In this document: positions 15,022 to 23,492 of the stretch, piece after piece
How the letters are laid out: each line of letters begins with the position of its first letter
Numbering within the stretch: position 1 is the first letter of the stretch
NCBI GenBank assembly: GCA_017646765.1
Contig: JAGCMD010000030.1
Coordinates: 1-32,740 of the forward strand
Direction: 5' to 3'
Length of the DNA: 32,740 nt
DNA from: Elusimicrobiaceae bacterium
Lineage (GTDB): Bacteria; Elusimicrobiota; Elusimicrobia; Elusimicrobiales; Elusimicrobiaceae
Notes under the pieces: generated by a model
Databases searched by the model: none
What the model was told of the DNA's origin: nothing
The model's input: only the letters and a program-made list of their open reading frames with translations
Position numbers and translations under genes: made by a program

Positions 15022-15960
15022 TTAAAAAATAGCACAGATGCCAAACAGTAATGAGAATCCGATTAACATCATTATTGGTGTATCCATAGAATGAGGTGAA
15101 AAAGCTTCGGCCAAGGTCATTACTGGGGGAAATACGATAAGCGCCGTCAAAAACTCTTTTGGATTAGCAAATTGTCTGCTGTATAGCAGTAAGAATAGAA
15201 GCGCACAAATATACACACATGCACTTCCCGCGTAAGAACGAACGTACCTATTTTTCAGATTCCAAGAAGGGACTATATATTTTTTCTTTCCTAGATATGT
15301 GCCGACCGGTTCAGCCAATCCGTCCCCGATGGCAACAGTAAACACGACAACAGCGGCCAGCAGCGGTAAATTTAAATATGTTTCAAAAACTTGCTTAAAA
15401 ATGGTAATAATCAATAATCCCGGTAACATATTGCCCAACACGATCCACTTAAGCGTATTGGGGCGGTCTTCCACCCGATCTAATGAGTTAAATTGCAGCA
15501 TAAAAAATGTGGAAGACTCGCGTATGGGCTTTATCAGTACCAGAAACATAAGCAGTACAAATAATGATTCCCACAAGTGCGGCAAGATGCCCAAGGGTTC
15601 CGTCGGCGGACTTAACAAGGGCACTAAATAGGCGGCAAAATGCTGGATTTTACGCGTATAGTTTACTTTAAACCATTTATTCTTTGGAGTAGTAATATAT
15701 CCCTTTTCATCTACGTTGCAGTAGTGTCTGCATAACATCCCGCCAAAGAGAGCCAATAGCATCATTATGCACAACTTGACGGCGGTACGTAGGAAAAAGG
15801 CCTTTGCATTAAATATGCTGGGGTCAAAAAGGATTGTCCACACGAGCAGTATTGCAAATAGGACCAGCCAGAGTATTAAAAAAGTTAAATCAAAGGTCTG
15901 TGTCCATTTGGCATCATAATTTCCGGCGGCATCGCCAGGCATAAGCACTTTGTCTTGCAT
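15022..15960 (-). CDS. CTP-dependent polyprenol/dolichol-kinase-like membrane protein
   Basis: 312 residues with about eight membrane segments. The family signature is visible: RKIQHF (103-108), VAIGDGLAEPVG (GDG at 212-214), RSYAGS (241-246) and EAFSPHSMDTP (285-295). These match the dolichol kinase/phytol kinase/phosphatidate cytidylyltransferase-like group, which uses CTP to phosphorylate a lipid alcohol. The lipid is not known here; polyprenol or diacylglycerol are candidates. A GAGG site precedes the ATG, 15 nt after the dipeptidase stop. The next gene encodes a lipid phosphatase, so the pair could interconvert an alcohol and its phosphate. Confidence 0.8.
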   Translation of the reverse strand: MQDKVLMPGDAAGNYDAKWTQTFDLTFLILWLVLFAILLVWTILFDPSIFNAKAFFLRTAVKLCIMMLLALFGGMLCRHYCNVDEKGYITTPKNKWFKVNYTRKIQHFAAYLVPLLSPPTEPLGILPHLWESLFVLLMFLVLIKPIRESSTFFMLQFNSLDRVEDRPNTLKWIVLGNMLPGLLIITIFKQVFETYLNLPLLAAVVVFTVAIGDGLAEPVGTYLGKKKYIVPSWNLKNRYVRSYAGSACVYICALLFLLLYSRQFANPKEFLTALIVFPPVMTLAEAFSPHSMDTPIMMLIGFSLLFGICAIF

Positions 15961-15975
15961 AAAAACCTCGCTCGC

Positions 15976-16653
15976 CTACTCTACATCAAAGTTGAAATAG
16001 GTGTCTTTGTACGGTTCATCTTTGAGTGTAAAGTGCCACCACTCCGAATCAATGCCTTGAAAGCCCGCTTTTTCCATAGCTTTTCTTAAAATCTCGCGGT
16101 TCTTTTTTTGTTTTTTGGAAATTTTTTTGTAATCGGGGTGGGAAATTTCCGAGAATAAATCAAACGTGCCGCCCATATCCACAAAGCCGCCGTTCTTTTT
16201 AATAATCGTTAAATCAACGGTGCTTCCGCGGCTGTGGCCTGATTTGGCCATAATATAATTTCCTTCCAATAAATTGGATTTCTCCAAAGTAGGATAGAAA
16301 GATTTGTCGCCGGGGTCGCTAGGGTCGTTGATCCATGCCACAAAATTATCTACCGCTTTTTGCGGACGGTAGGTATCCCAAATTAAGATGCGGTAGCCTT
16401 GTTGGCGTAAATCTTCCGCCGCCTGGGCCAGGGCGGCCAAGGCTTTCTTAGTCATGTAAGCCCGGGGGGCTTTGTAACCGTTTATTTTGTTTCCCGTAAA
16501 ATTATAGGGGGAATAATACCGAATATCGTATACGGCATCATCAATAACGGTGCTAACTTCGGCGAAGTCGCTTTTATTGGTAGAAATAGTATCGGCCCAC
16601 ATAGGTACAGCACAACTTGCAACCAGTAATAGAGCAATTGCCACTTTTTTCAT
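15976..16653 (-). CDS. Exported D-alanyl-D-alanine dipeptidase (VanX/DdpX-like, peptidase M15D)
   Basis: 225 residues with a signal peptide (cleavage near MWA-DT, residue 20). The metal and catalytic residues of VanX-type enzymes are present: SGHSRGSTVDL (H140, D147), EWWHF (E204, H207) and an arginine in WDTYRP (R96). It should hydrolyse D-Ala-D-Ala in the periplasm. Outside vancomycin resistance, such enzymes scavenge D-alanine from wall turnover. No vanH, vanA or two-component pair is nearby, so resistance is not suggested. It is first in an operon with the lipid kinase and PAP2 phosphatase, all envelope related. Confidence 0.92.
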   Translation of the reverse strand: MKKVAIALLLVASCAVPMWADTISTNKSDFAEVSTVIDDAVYDIRYYSPYNFTGNKINGYKAPRAYMTKKALAALAQAAEDLRQQGYRILIWDTYRPQKAVDNFVAWINDPSDPGDKSFYPTLEKSNLLEGNYIMAKSGHSRGSTVDLTIIKKNGGFVDMGGTFDLFSEISHPDYKKISKKQKKNREILRKAMEKAGFQGIDSEWWHFTLKDEPYKDTYFNFDVE

Positions 16654-16683
16654 ATTTTCTCTCCTGTAATGAGGTATAAAATA

Positions 16684-16712
16684 ACTATATCAAAAAATAA
16701 TATCGGTTACAA
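16684..16712 (-). promoter_or_regulatory. Promoter of the dipeptidase operon
   Basis: On the minus strand TTGTAA (16712-16707), a 17-bp spacer and TATAGT (16689-16684). GGAGAG precedes the start codon at 16653. Confidence 0.6.
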
Positions 16713-16729
16713 ACATAAATTAATAAGGG

Positions 16730-16760
16730 TTGTATTTCCGGCTATCCTTTTAGGTACAAT
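16730..16760 (+). promoter_or_regulatory. uvrB promoter with the -10 six bases before the start codon
   Basis: TTGTAT (16730-16735), a long 19-bp spacer and TACAAT (16755-16760). The start codon is at 16767, so transcription would begin at or next to the ATG, giving a leaderless message. No Shine-Dalgarno sequence is visible. Confidence 0.5.
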
Positions 16761-16766
16761 ATACAT

Positions 16767-18752
16767 ATGACGTTTAAACTTGTTTCCGATTTTAAGCCGG
16801 CGGGGGACCAACCCAAAGCCATTGACGCGCTCACGCGCGGCGTGTTGGACGGTAAAAAACGCCAAACGCTACTAGGTGTAACGGGTTCGGGCAAGACGTT
16901 TACTATGGCAAACGTTATCGCGCGGCTCAATAAACCCACGCTTATTTTATCGCCCAACAAGGTGCTTGCCGCGCAACTCTACGCCGAGTTTAAACAATTC
17001 TTCCCCGAAAATGCCGTAGAGTATTTTATTTCTTATTACGATTATTACCAGCCCGAGGCCTACATCCCGCAGACGGACACCTATATTGAAAAAGACTCCG
17101 CTATTAACGAGCATATTGATAAACTGCGTTTGAAGGCGACTACGTCTTTAACGTCGCGTAAGGACGTGATTGTGGTGGCGTCGGTATCGTGCATTTACAA
17201 TATCGGCTCGCCGGACAGTTTCCGCGAAATGCGTATTTACGTCAAACAAGGTATGGATATGACGCGCGCACAACTTTCCGGCCACCTCATCAAAATCCAG
17301 TACCACCGGAGCGATGTGGAATTTTTATCCGGCCAGTTTCGCACGCGCGGCCCGAATATAGATGTGATGACGCCGTATAGTCAAAATGCGATACGCCTGG
17401 AAATTGCCGGGCGGACGATTGCCCATATTTACGAGATACACCCTATCACGGGTAATGTGCTGGCCGAGTTAAAAGAAGCGTGGATTTATCCGGCTAAACA
17501 TTTTGTGGCGACGGACGAAGACACCCAAAACGCTATTGAACAAATCCGCCAAGATTTACAAGTGCGCCATGCAGAACTATTAAAAATGGGCAAAGAAATG
17601 GAAGCGTACCGTCTGAAACAACGCACGGAATATGATTTGGAAATGCTTGAGCAAGCCGGGTTTTGCAGCGGCATAGAAAATTATTCGCGCTATATGGACG
17701 GTCGCCAACCCGGCGAGCGGCCCTCTACGCTGATTGACTACTTTAAAAAATACGACGATTTTTTGCTCATGGTGGACGAATCGCACGTGGCCCTGCCGCA
17801 AGTGCGCGGCATGTTTAACGGCGACCGGGCCCGCAAGCAAATGTTGGTAGATTTTGGTTTCCGTTTGCCTTCGGCGTTGGATAACCGCCCGCTTAAATTT
17901 GAAGAATTTGAAAGTTTAATGCCGTCCACGGTTTTCGTTTCCGCCACGCCCGGACCGTATGAGCTGACCGTGTGCGGTAATAATATTGTGGAGCAAGTTA
18001 TCCGTCCTACCGGGCTGGTGGATCCGAAGGTGGAAGTCCACCCCACCGCCGGACAGATTGATCATTTGGTCGGTAAAATTAAAGAACATGCGGATAAAAA
18101 AGAGCGCACGTTGGTCCTGGCACTTACCAAAAAAACCGCGGAAGATTTAAGTACCTATTTTACGGAGCACAACATCAAAACGCGCTATTTGCACTCGGAC
18201 ATTGAAGCCCTGGACCGTGTGGAAATTTTAAAAGAATTTCGGCAAGGGAAATTTGATGTGCTCGTGGGTATTAACCTTTTGCGCGAGGGAATTGATATCC
18301 CGCAGGTAGGGCTTGTGGCTATTTTGGGTGCGGATAACGAGGGCTTTTTGCGAAACACGACGACGCTTATTCAAATTTCCGGCCGTGCGGCGCGTAACGC
18401 GGGCGGCGAAGTAATTTTATATGCCGACCGAAAAACTGATTCTATTAAATACGCGCTAAACGAAATGAACCGCCGGCGCGAACTGCAAGAAGCGTATAAT
18501 AAAGAACATCACATCACGCCCAAAACTATCCAAAAAGCGGAAGTGGAACTGAAAGAATTTGAACAGCAAGCCAAAACAAGTGCGTTTGGTATTTTGGCGG
18601 ATTCGTTGCCTGCCCCGACGGCAAAAAATATTAAAATGGTAGAAAAAGATTTAGAGCAACAAATGCGCGACGCGGCCGATGCGCTTAATTTTGAATTGGC
18701 GGCCGAGCTGCGCGACAGACTATTTGAACTCAGACAAATGAAATTAAAATAA
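16767..18752 (+). CDS. uvrB: Excinuclease ABC subunit B
   Basis: 661 residues. Opening FKPAGDQPKAI, Walker A GVTGSGKT (37-44), the YYDYYQPEAY beta-hairpin that clamps damaged DNA, DESH of motif II, ISGRAARN (motif VI), and a C-terminal UVR domain (EKDLEQQMRDAADALNFELAAELRD) that contacts UvrC. Length and motifs are standard. It verifies damage handed over by UvrA and recruits UvrC for incision. It is cotranscribed with birA 12 nt downstream. The promoter suggests a leaderless mRNA. Confidence 0.98.
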   Translation: MTFKLVSDFKPAGDQPKAIDALTRGVLDGKKRQTLLGVTGSGKTFTMANVIARLNKPTLILSPNKVLAAQLYAEFKQFFPENAVEYFISYYDYYQPEAYIPQTDTYIEKDSAINEHIDKLRLKATTSLTSRKDVIVVASVSCIYNIGSPDSFREMRIYVKQGMDMTRAQLSGHLIKIQYHRSDVEFLSGQFRTRGPNIDVMTPYSQNAIRLEIAGRTIAHIYEIHPITGNVLAELKEAWIYPAKHFVATDEDTQNAIEQIRQDLQVRHAELLKMGKEMEAYRLKQRTEYDLEMLEQAGFCSGIENYSRYMDGRQPGERPSTLIDYFKKYDDFLLMVDESHVALPQVRGMFNGDRARKQMLVDFGFRLPSALDNRPLKFEEFESLMPSTVFVSATPGPYELTVCGNNIVEQVIRPTGLVDPKVEVHPTAGQIDHLVGKIKEHADKKERTLVLALTKKTAEDLSTYFTEHNIKTRYLHSDIEALDRVEILKEFRQGKFDVLVGINLLREGIDIPQVGLVAILGADNEGFLRNTTTLIQISGRAARNAGGEVILYADRKTDSIKYALNEMNRRRELQEAYNKEHHITPKTIQKAEVELKEFEQQAKTSAFGILADSLPAPTAKNIKMVEKDLEQQMRDAADALNFELAAELRDRLFELRQMKLK

Positions 18753-18764
18753 AAGGAAAAATTT

Positions 18765-19352
18765 ATGCAAAATTCGTTAACTGTAAAATCAGTAACCAAA
18801 GTGATTGGATTGGAAAGTACGGATAGTACGCAAAACGTAGCTAAAGAATTGGCGCTTGCCGGCGAGCCGGAAGGCACCCTGGTGCTGGCGTGCCACCAAA
18901 CTGCCGGGCGCGGCCGCTACGAGCGGAGTTTTGACTCCGGTGAAGGGGGCGTCTATTTTACGCTCATTTTACGTCCTAAAAAACCGGCGGCGTGTAACGC
19001 CTCCTTGAGCGTTCGTGTGGGGCAAGTGGTGGCTAAAACATTAACGGATATGTTTGGTTTTAAAACTAAAATTAAAGAACCCAATGATGTTTTAGCGTGG
19101 GATAAAAAGTCGCACGGGTGGAAAAAGATTTGCGGTATTTTGATAGAAACTTCCGCCGGAGAAAGTGCGGATCACTGGGTGTTGGTGGGCGTGGGAGTAA
19201 ATGTAAATAACCGGTTGCCGGCCGCTCTTACAAAGACGGCTGTTAGCGTTAAGAATTTGGTCGGACAAGAAGTGTTGAAAGAAATTTTCTTGGAGGAGCT
19301 TTTAGATAATTTTTGGAAAGATTATGCCTGTTGGCTGCTTTCTTGCCGCTAA
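18765..19352 (+). CDS. birA: Biotin--[acetyl-CoA carboxylase] ligase, catalytic domain only
   Basis: 195 residues, so it has neither the N-terminal DNA-binding domain of bifunctional BirA nor a clear C-terminal SH3-like domain; it cannot be a DNA-binding repressor. LESTDSTQ binds the substrate region, and the biotin loop reads GRGRYERSF (48-56) where GRGRxGRxW is usual. KEPND (104-108) replaces the usual KWPND, and the catalytic lysine lies in KKICGILIE (121-129). It attaches biotin to a carboxylase carrier. An AAGGA site precedes it, and a bidirectional terminator follows. Confidence 0.9.
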   Translation: MQNSLTVKSVTKVIGLESTDSTQNVAKELALAGEPEGTLVLACHQTAGRGRYERSFDSGEGGVYFTLILRPKKPAACNASLSVRVGQVVAKTLTDMFGFKTKIKEPNDVLAWDKKSHGWKKICGILIETSAGESADHWVLVGVGVNVNNRLPAALTKTAVSVKNLVGQEVLKEIFLEELLDNFWKDYACWLLSCR

Positions 19353-19369
19353 AATAGCTTACACATAGC

Positions 19370-19395
19370 AAAGGCCGCGTACAAACGCGGCCTTT
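19370..19395. terminator. Bidirectional terminator between birA and the receiver gene
   Basis: AAAGGCCGCG (19370-19379) and CGCGGCCTTT (19386-19395) with a 6-nt loop, between convergent genes. Confidence 0.85.
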
Positions 19396-19416
19396 ATCAA
19401 AAAGTTTCTTTAACTT

Positions 19417-19785
19417 TTATTCATCGCCAATAGCCTGTTTGACTTTGATGATAAAATCTTTGAGCACAAACGGTTTCGCACAAAACCCTTTCACTTGCGG
19501 ATACGGGGTGAACATCCGTTCCGATTCCAGTAAAGCAGATGTAACGATTACCGGAATGGAAGAGAGAAATTCATCCTCATGCATAATGCGTACAATGCTG
19601 GCGCCGTCAAGCCCGGGCAGCATAACATCCAAAATAATCAAGTGCGGCCCCACCTGTTTAATGGCGGCAATAGCATCCCGGCCGGATTGGCATGTATGTA
19701 CTTCATACCCCTCGCGTGCAAGCACGAGGTGTAAGAGTTCAATGATAGCGGGCTCATCTTCTATGATTAAAATTTTCTTTTTCAT
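19417..19785 (-). CDS. Single-domain response regulator (receiver only)
   Basis: 122 residues forming a complete receiver domain with no output domain. Acidic pocket E9/D10, phosphoacceptor D53 (ILDVMLPG), the T/S position in VTSA (82-84) and K104 in AKPF. It would be phosphorylated by a histidine kinase encoded elsewhere and pass the signal by protein contact. No kinase is in the window. It is transcribed divergently from tilS from overlapping -10 elements. Confidence 0.92.
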   Translation of the reverse strand: MKKKILIIEDEPAIIELLHLVLAREGYEVHTCQSGRDAIAAIKQVGPHLIILDVMLPGLDGASIVRIMHEDEFLSSIPVIVTSALLESERMFTPYPQVKGFCAKPFVLKDFIIKVKQAIGDE

Positions 19786-19812
19786 GGTGGTTCCCTATAC
19801 TCCACTATATTT

Positions 19813-19820
19813 ATTATACT
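19813..19820. promoter_or_regulatory. Overlapping divergent -10 elements of the receiver gene and tilS
   Basis: ATTATACT contains TATAAT on the minus strand (19818-19813) and TATACT on the plus strand (19815-19820). The tilS ATG is only 7 nt beyond, implying leaderless transcription. The receiver gene has a leader of about 20 nt. Confidence 0.5.
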
Positions 19821-19827
19821 TTTTTAT

Positions 19828-20559
19828 ATGACAAAAAAAAGCTTTCATGCATCCGTATTGCCGCGTATGCGGGCTTTTGCTGCCCGGCTTATCGGCCGTT
19901 CCGACGCGGTTTTAGTGGGGTTGAGCGGGGGGGCTGACTCGGTGTGTTTGCTGCATTTTTTGCATTATTTATCTAAAGAAAAGCATTTTCGTTTAGCGGC
20001 TTTACACGTTAATCACGGCTTGCGCGGCAAAGCCGCTTTGGCAGACCAGCGCTTTTGTAAAGAGCTATGCCAAACCCTGGAAATAGAATTTTTTTCACAA
20101 AAAGCGGCGGTTAAAAAAGTGGCGCGCGAGCTCAAATTAAGCCCGGAACACGCCGCGCGTAAAGCGCGCTATGCCGTGTTTTCAAAAGTGGCCCGCTCAT
20201 GGGGAGCTACCAAATTAGCACTGGGCCACCACCAAGATGATCAAGCCGAAACAATTTTGCTTAATTTATTACGCGGAACACAAATCAAAGGGCTGACCGG
20301 TATCCCGCTGCGCCGTCCATTAACTCCGACGGTGGAAATTATCCGTCCGCTTTTATGTATTACTCGTAAAGAAACCGAAGCGTACCTAAAAAACAATCAT
20401 CTTACCCATATTACCGACCAAAGTAATTTTGATGATAAGTTTACCCGTAACTGGGTGCGGGGAACGCTCCTTCCTTTGTTGGAAACTAAACAGCCGCAAA
20501 TTAAAAAACACTTGGCGCAAATGGCACAGCAAATTGCCGATCTGACGAGCGGAAAATAA
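19828..20559 (+). CDS. tilS: tRNA(Ile)-lysidine synthase, short form
   Basis: 243 residues. PP-loop SGGADS (33-38), the ALHVNHGLRG strand, LGHHQDDQAETILLNLLRG and RPLL are the N-type ATP pyrophosphatase signatures of TilS. The C-terminal domains of E. coli TilS (about 430 residues) are absent, as in several compact bacterial forms. It adds lysine to C34 of tRNA-Ile(CAU) so that AUA codons can be read, and is normally essential. No Shine-Dalgarno is seen; the promoter abuts the start. Confidence 0.93.
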   Translation: MTKKSFHASVLPRMRAFAARLIGRSDAVLVGLSGGADSVCLLHFLHYLSKEKHFRLAALHVNHGLRGKAALADQRFCKELCQTLEIEFFSQKAAVKKVARELKLSPEHAARKARYAVFSKVARSWGATKLALGHHQDDQAETILLNLLRGTQIKGLTGIPLRRPLTPTVEIIRPLLCITRKETEAYLKNNHLTHITDQSNFDDKFTRNWVRGTLLPLLETKQPQIKKHLAQMAQQIADLTSGK

Positions 20560-20583
20560 TAGTTTTCTTTCGTCTAAATTTGA

Positions 20584-20589
20584 TAGTAT
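20584..20589 (+). promoter_or_regulatory. Possible -10 for murE immediately before its start codon
   Basis: TAGTAT ends 6 nt before the ATG at 20596. No ribosome-binding site is seen, so a leaderless murE message is possible. The -35 is weak, and read-through from tilS is an alternative. Confidence 0.35.
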
Positions 20590-20595
20590 ATATCT

Positions 20596-22049
20596 ATGGG
20601 AAGTAGTGTGTTGGAGCAAGCCCGCTTGGCGGGCGCAAAAGTCACAGGTCTTACATTTCGGTCGCAGGAAGTGCGTCCCGGATTCGTGTTTTTTGCGCTC
20701 AAGGGGGCCAACGCGGACGGCAACACTTTTATCCCGGAAGCTGTTAGGCGCGGGGCTTCGCTGGTCGTATCCGAACAACCGCTGCAAACTTCCTTGTCTG
20801 TTCCGTTTTATCAATCTACCGATATAGATAAAGATATGGCTGACGCCGCGTATGAGTTTTACGGGCGCCCATCGGATGCATTACGTATGATTGGCGTGAC
20901 CGGCACCAAAGGTAAAACTTCTATTGCCTATTTAGTAGAAAGTATTTTGACGGCTGCCGGACAAAAAGTCGGTGCGCTTGGGACCGTCAGTTACCGCATC
21001 GGCGGCCGCAAAATTTGTGATGCCCCGAACACCACCCCGGCGGCACTACCGCTTTTTAATTTGTTGGCCGAAATGAAGAAGGAAAATTGCCAAACGGTCG
21101 TGATGGAAGTTTCTTCCCACGCGTTAGAACTTCAGCGCGTACGTCATATCTGGTACGACACGGCAATTTTTACTAACTTACAGCGCGACCATTTAGATTT
21201 TCACCAAACCTTTGAAAATTATTTTAATGCGAAAGTAAAGCTGTTTAACAATTTGGTTGATCCCCAAAATCCCAAACCAAACCGTACCGCCGTTATCAAT
21301 GCGGACGATCCGTACGGACAGAAGTTAATTAATTTATTGCAAGACCGCGTGCGTGTGGTTACGTTTGGCTTGGAACAAAAAGCCGATTTCTGTGCAACCA
21401 ACATCCGCGAATTTCTAACCCATACTAAGTTTGAAGTAAATGGTCGTAAAGCCCGTATTAGCTTGCTGGGCAGACATAATGTGTATAATGCGCTGGCCGC
21501 TTGGGCTGCCGCCTTTGCAAACGGCGTGCCGACGGAAAAAATCGTACAGGGCCTGGCTGCACTGCCCGGTGTGCCGGGACGTATGGAGCGTATAAATGCG
21601 GGGCAAGATTTTTTGCTTTTGTGGATTTTGCATATACCAATGAATCACTTGCGCGCGCTTTTGCAACGGTGGCTCCCTTTAAGAAAGGCAAGATTTTTGT
21701 GGTTTTCGGTTGCGGCGGTCAACGCGACCGCACCAAACGCCCGTTGATGGGGCGCACGGCTTGTACGCAGGCCGATTACGTTTTTTTAACCAACGACAAC
21801 CCGCGTTGCGAAGCCCCCCAACAAATTTTTAAGGATATCCTGGCCGGCATGGAGGGTTGTACAAATTACGAAATCGTGCCCGACCGCGCCGAAGCTATCC
21901 GCCGTGCCTTAAGCACCGCACAAAAAGACGATATTGTGATCGTAGCCGGAAAAGGACACGAAAATTATCAATTAGTCGGTACGGAAAAACGTCATTTTTC
22001 CGACCAGGAAGTTATCCGAGAGTTTTTAAAGGAGAAAGCCCGTGTTTAA
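20596..22049 (+). CDS. murE: UDP-MurNAc-tripeptide synthetase (meso-DAP type), reading frame broken by one base
   Basis: Frame 1 gives a normal MurE N terminus and ATPase domain (GVTGTKGKT near 101-109, NTTPAALPLF, EVSSHALELQRV) up to about residue 339. It then turns into unrelated sequence and stops at 21747. The rest of MurE continues in the -1 frame: VVFGCGGQRDRTKRPLMG, TNDNPRCEAP and VAGKGHENYQ, to 22049. The break lies in a six-T run at 21609-21614; seven T would restore one protein of usual length (about 485). DNPR is the motif of meso-diaminopimelate-adding enzymes. Since murE is essential, a sequencing error or a programmed -1 slip at T-TTT-TTG is likelier than a dead gene. murD overlaps by 8 bases. 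Confidence 0.88.
21609..21615 (+). other. U UUU UUG heptamer at the murE frame break
   Basis: In the upstream frame the codons are gaT TTT TTG, which is a canonical X XXY YYZ slippery heptamer. A -1 slip here joins the two murE frames exactly. GGGG lies 10 nt upstream; no strong downstream stem is obvious. Confidence 0.5.
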
Positions 22050-23433
22050 ACCGCAACTGTGGAAAGGCAAAAAAGCAGGGGTGTTGGGGTTTGGTAAAAG
22101 CGGTCGCGCTGCAGCGGAACTGCTTTATGCCAGTGGTATTACGGTTCTTATCAGCGAAGAATCTCCTTTGCCTAAGAGTGCTTTATCCGTGATAGCAAAA
22201 GGGATATCGGTAGAAACAGGCGGGCATAGCCCGGCTTTGTTTGATTGCGATTTTTGGGTCAAAAGCCCCGGTGTATTACCGCATGCGGCGGTATTACAAG
22301 AGGCTAAAAAACGCAAAATTCCCGTCTATAGCGAGCTGGAAGTAGCCCTGGCTTTTATGCCTAAAAAAGCACGCATTTTTGCAGTTACCGGCACCAACGG
22401 CAAAACCACTACAACGGCTTTGCTTGGCAGTATTTTGAAAGATTACGCGCGCGAAGAACAAGGGAACAAACGCAATGTGTTTGTGTGTGGCAATATCGGC
22501 AATCCCGTTTCGCTGTGTGCCACCCAAGTCCGCCCCGGGGATGATGTGGTAATAGAAGTCTCCAGTTATCAATTGGAAGACAGCACGTATTTCCGCCCGC
22601 ATGTGGCGTGTTTGCTAAACATCACGCCCGACCATTTGGAACATCACGGCAGCATGCGTAATTATATTAAAGCCAAAGGCAAAATTTTCAAAAATCAACG
22701 CAGTAACGATATTTTAGTTATTAACGGAACAGACGTATCTTGTGCCGAACTGGCAGAAAAAGCCAAAAGCCGCGTGCTGGCTTTTTCTACCCACCCCAAA
22801 CACTTGCTTAAAACCGCTGTGTTTTTTGACGGAGATGAACTCGTTTTTAGCGAAGGACAACTGTTACGCGCGCCGCATTTGCAAGGTATCCACAATGTAG
22901 AAAATGCCATGGCCGCGGCCTTGATGGCGCTTAGTTGCGGGGTGCCGACCCAAACCATCCAAAAAGTATTTGATTCCTTTCAGGCCATGGAACACCGTAT
23001 TGAACAGTTCGCGTATCACCGGGGGGTTACGTATGTAAATGACTCCAAGGCTACCAATTTAGATTCTACGATTACTGCTTTAAAAAGTTTTGAAAAATGC
23101 GGCAATATATGGCTGATTTTGGGCGGACGCGATAAAGGCGCTTCGTACGAAGTGCTGTTGCCGTACCTGAAGGATTATTGCAAAAAAGTGCTGACTATCG
23201 GCGAGGCCATGGAAAAAATTGAGCGCGAACTGCCCGGCTATCCGGTGGTGCGTTGTTATACATTGGACAAAGCGGTGGAAACGGCAATGAACGGAGCCGT
23301 ACGCGGAGATGTGGTACTTCTTTCTCCGGCGTGCGCGTCGTTTGACCAATTTAAAAGTTTTGAACACCGCGGAAAAATTTTTAAGCGTTTGGTAGATGCG
23401 CGCATTTTTAAGGAACGCACCGAAAAGAAATAA
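22042..23433 (+). CDS. murD: UDP-N-acetylmuramoylalanine--D-glutamate ligase
   Basis: 463 residues from a GTG at 22042 that overlaps the murE stop by 8 bases. An N-terminal Rossmann motif (VLGFGKSG), ATP-binding GTNGKTTT (117-124), EVSSYQLE, NITPDHLEHHG, the HRIEQF loop and the C-terminal YVNDSKATN and LILGGRDKGA are all standard MurD. It adds D-Glu to UDP-MurNAc-L-Ala in the cytoplasm. Order murE then murD without murF or mraY between is a reduced version of the classical division and wall cluster. Confidence 0.96.
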   Translation: MFKPQLWKGKKAGVLGFGKSGRAAAELLYASGITVLISEESPLPKSALSVIAKGISVETGGHSPALFDCDFWVKSPGVLPHAAVLQEAKKRKIPVYSELEVALAFMPKKARIFAVTGTNGKTTTTALLGSILKDYAREEQGNKRNVFVCGNIGNPVSLCATQVRPGDDVVIEVSSYQLEDSTYFRPHVACLLNITPDHLEHHGSMRNYIKAKGKIFKNQRSNDILVINGTDVSCAELAEKAKSRVLAFSTHPKHLLKTAVFFDGDELVFSEGQLLRAPHLQGIHNVENAMAAALMALSCGVPTQTIQKVFDSFQAMEHRIEQFAYHRGVTYVNDSKATNLDSTITALKSFEKCGNIWLILGGRDKGASYEVLLPYLKDYCKKVLTIGEAMEKIERELPGYPVVRCYTLDKAVETAMNGAVRGDVVLLSPACASFDQFKSFEHRGKIFKRLVDARIFKERTEKK

Positions 23434-23444
23434 AATATAGTGTA

Positions 23445-23475
23445 AAAAATGCCCCGGTTACTCCGGGGCATTTTT
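23445..23475. terminator. Bidirectional terminator between murD and mnmA
   Basis: AATGCCCCGG and CCGGGGCATT with flanking A and T runs on both sides, between convergent genes. Confidence 0.9.
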
Positions 23476-23492
23476 ACGTTAGTAAGTTTTTT

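Noticed and set aside
15009-15044. TTG start extending the PAP2 protein by 12 residues
   Set aside because: It would overlap the kinase gene, uses a rare start, and adds residues not needed for a typical PAP2 N terminus; the ATG at 15008 is preferred.
15976-16653. Vancomycin resistance cluster
   Set aside because: The VanX-like dipeptidase is alone: no vanH, vanA-type ligase or VanRS genes. It carries a signal peptide and sits with lipid-processing genes, so cell wall turnover is more likely.
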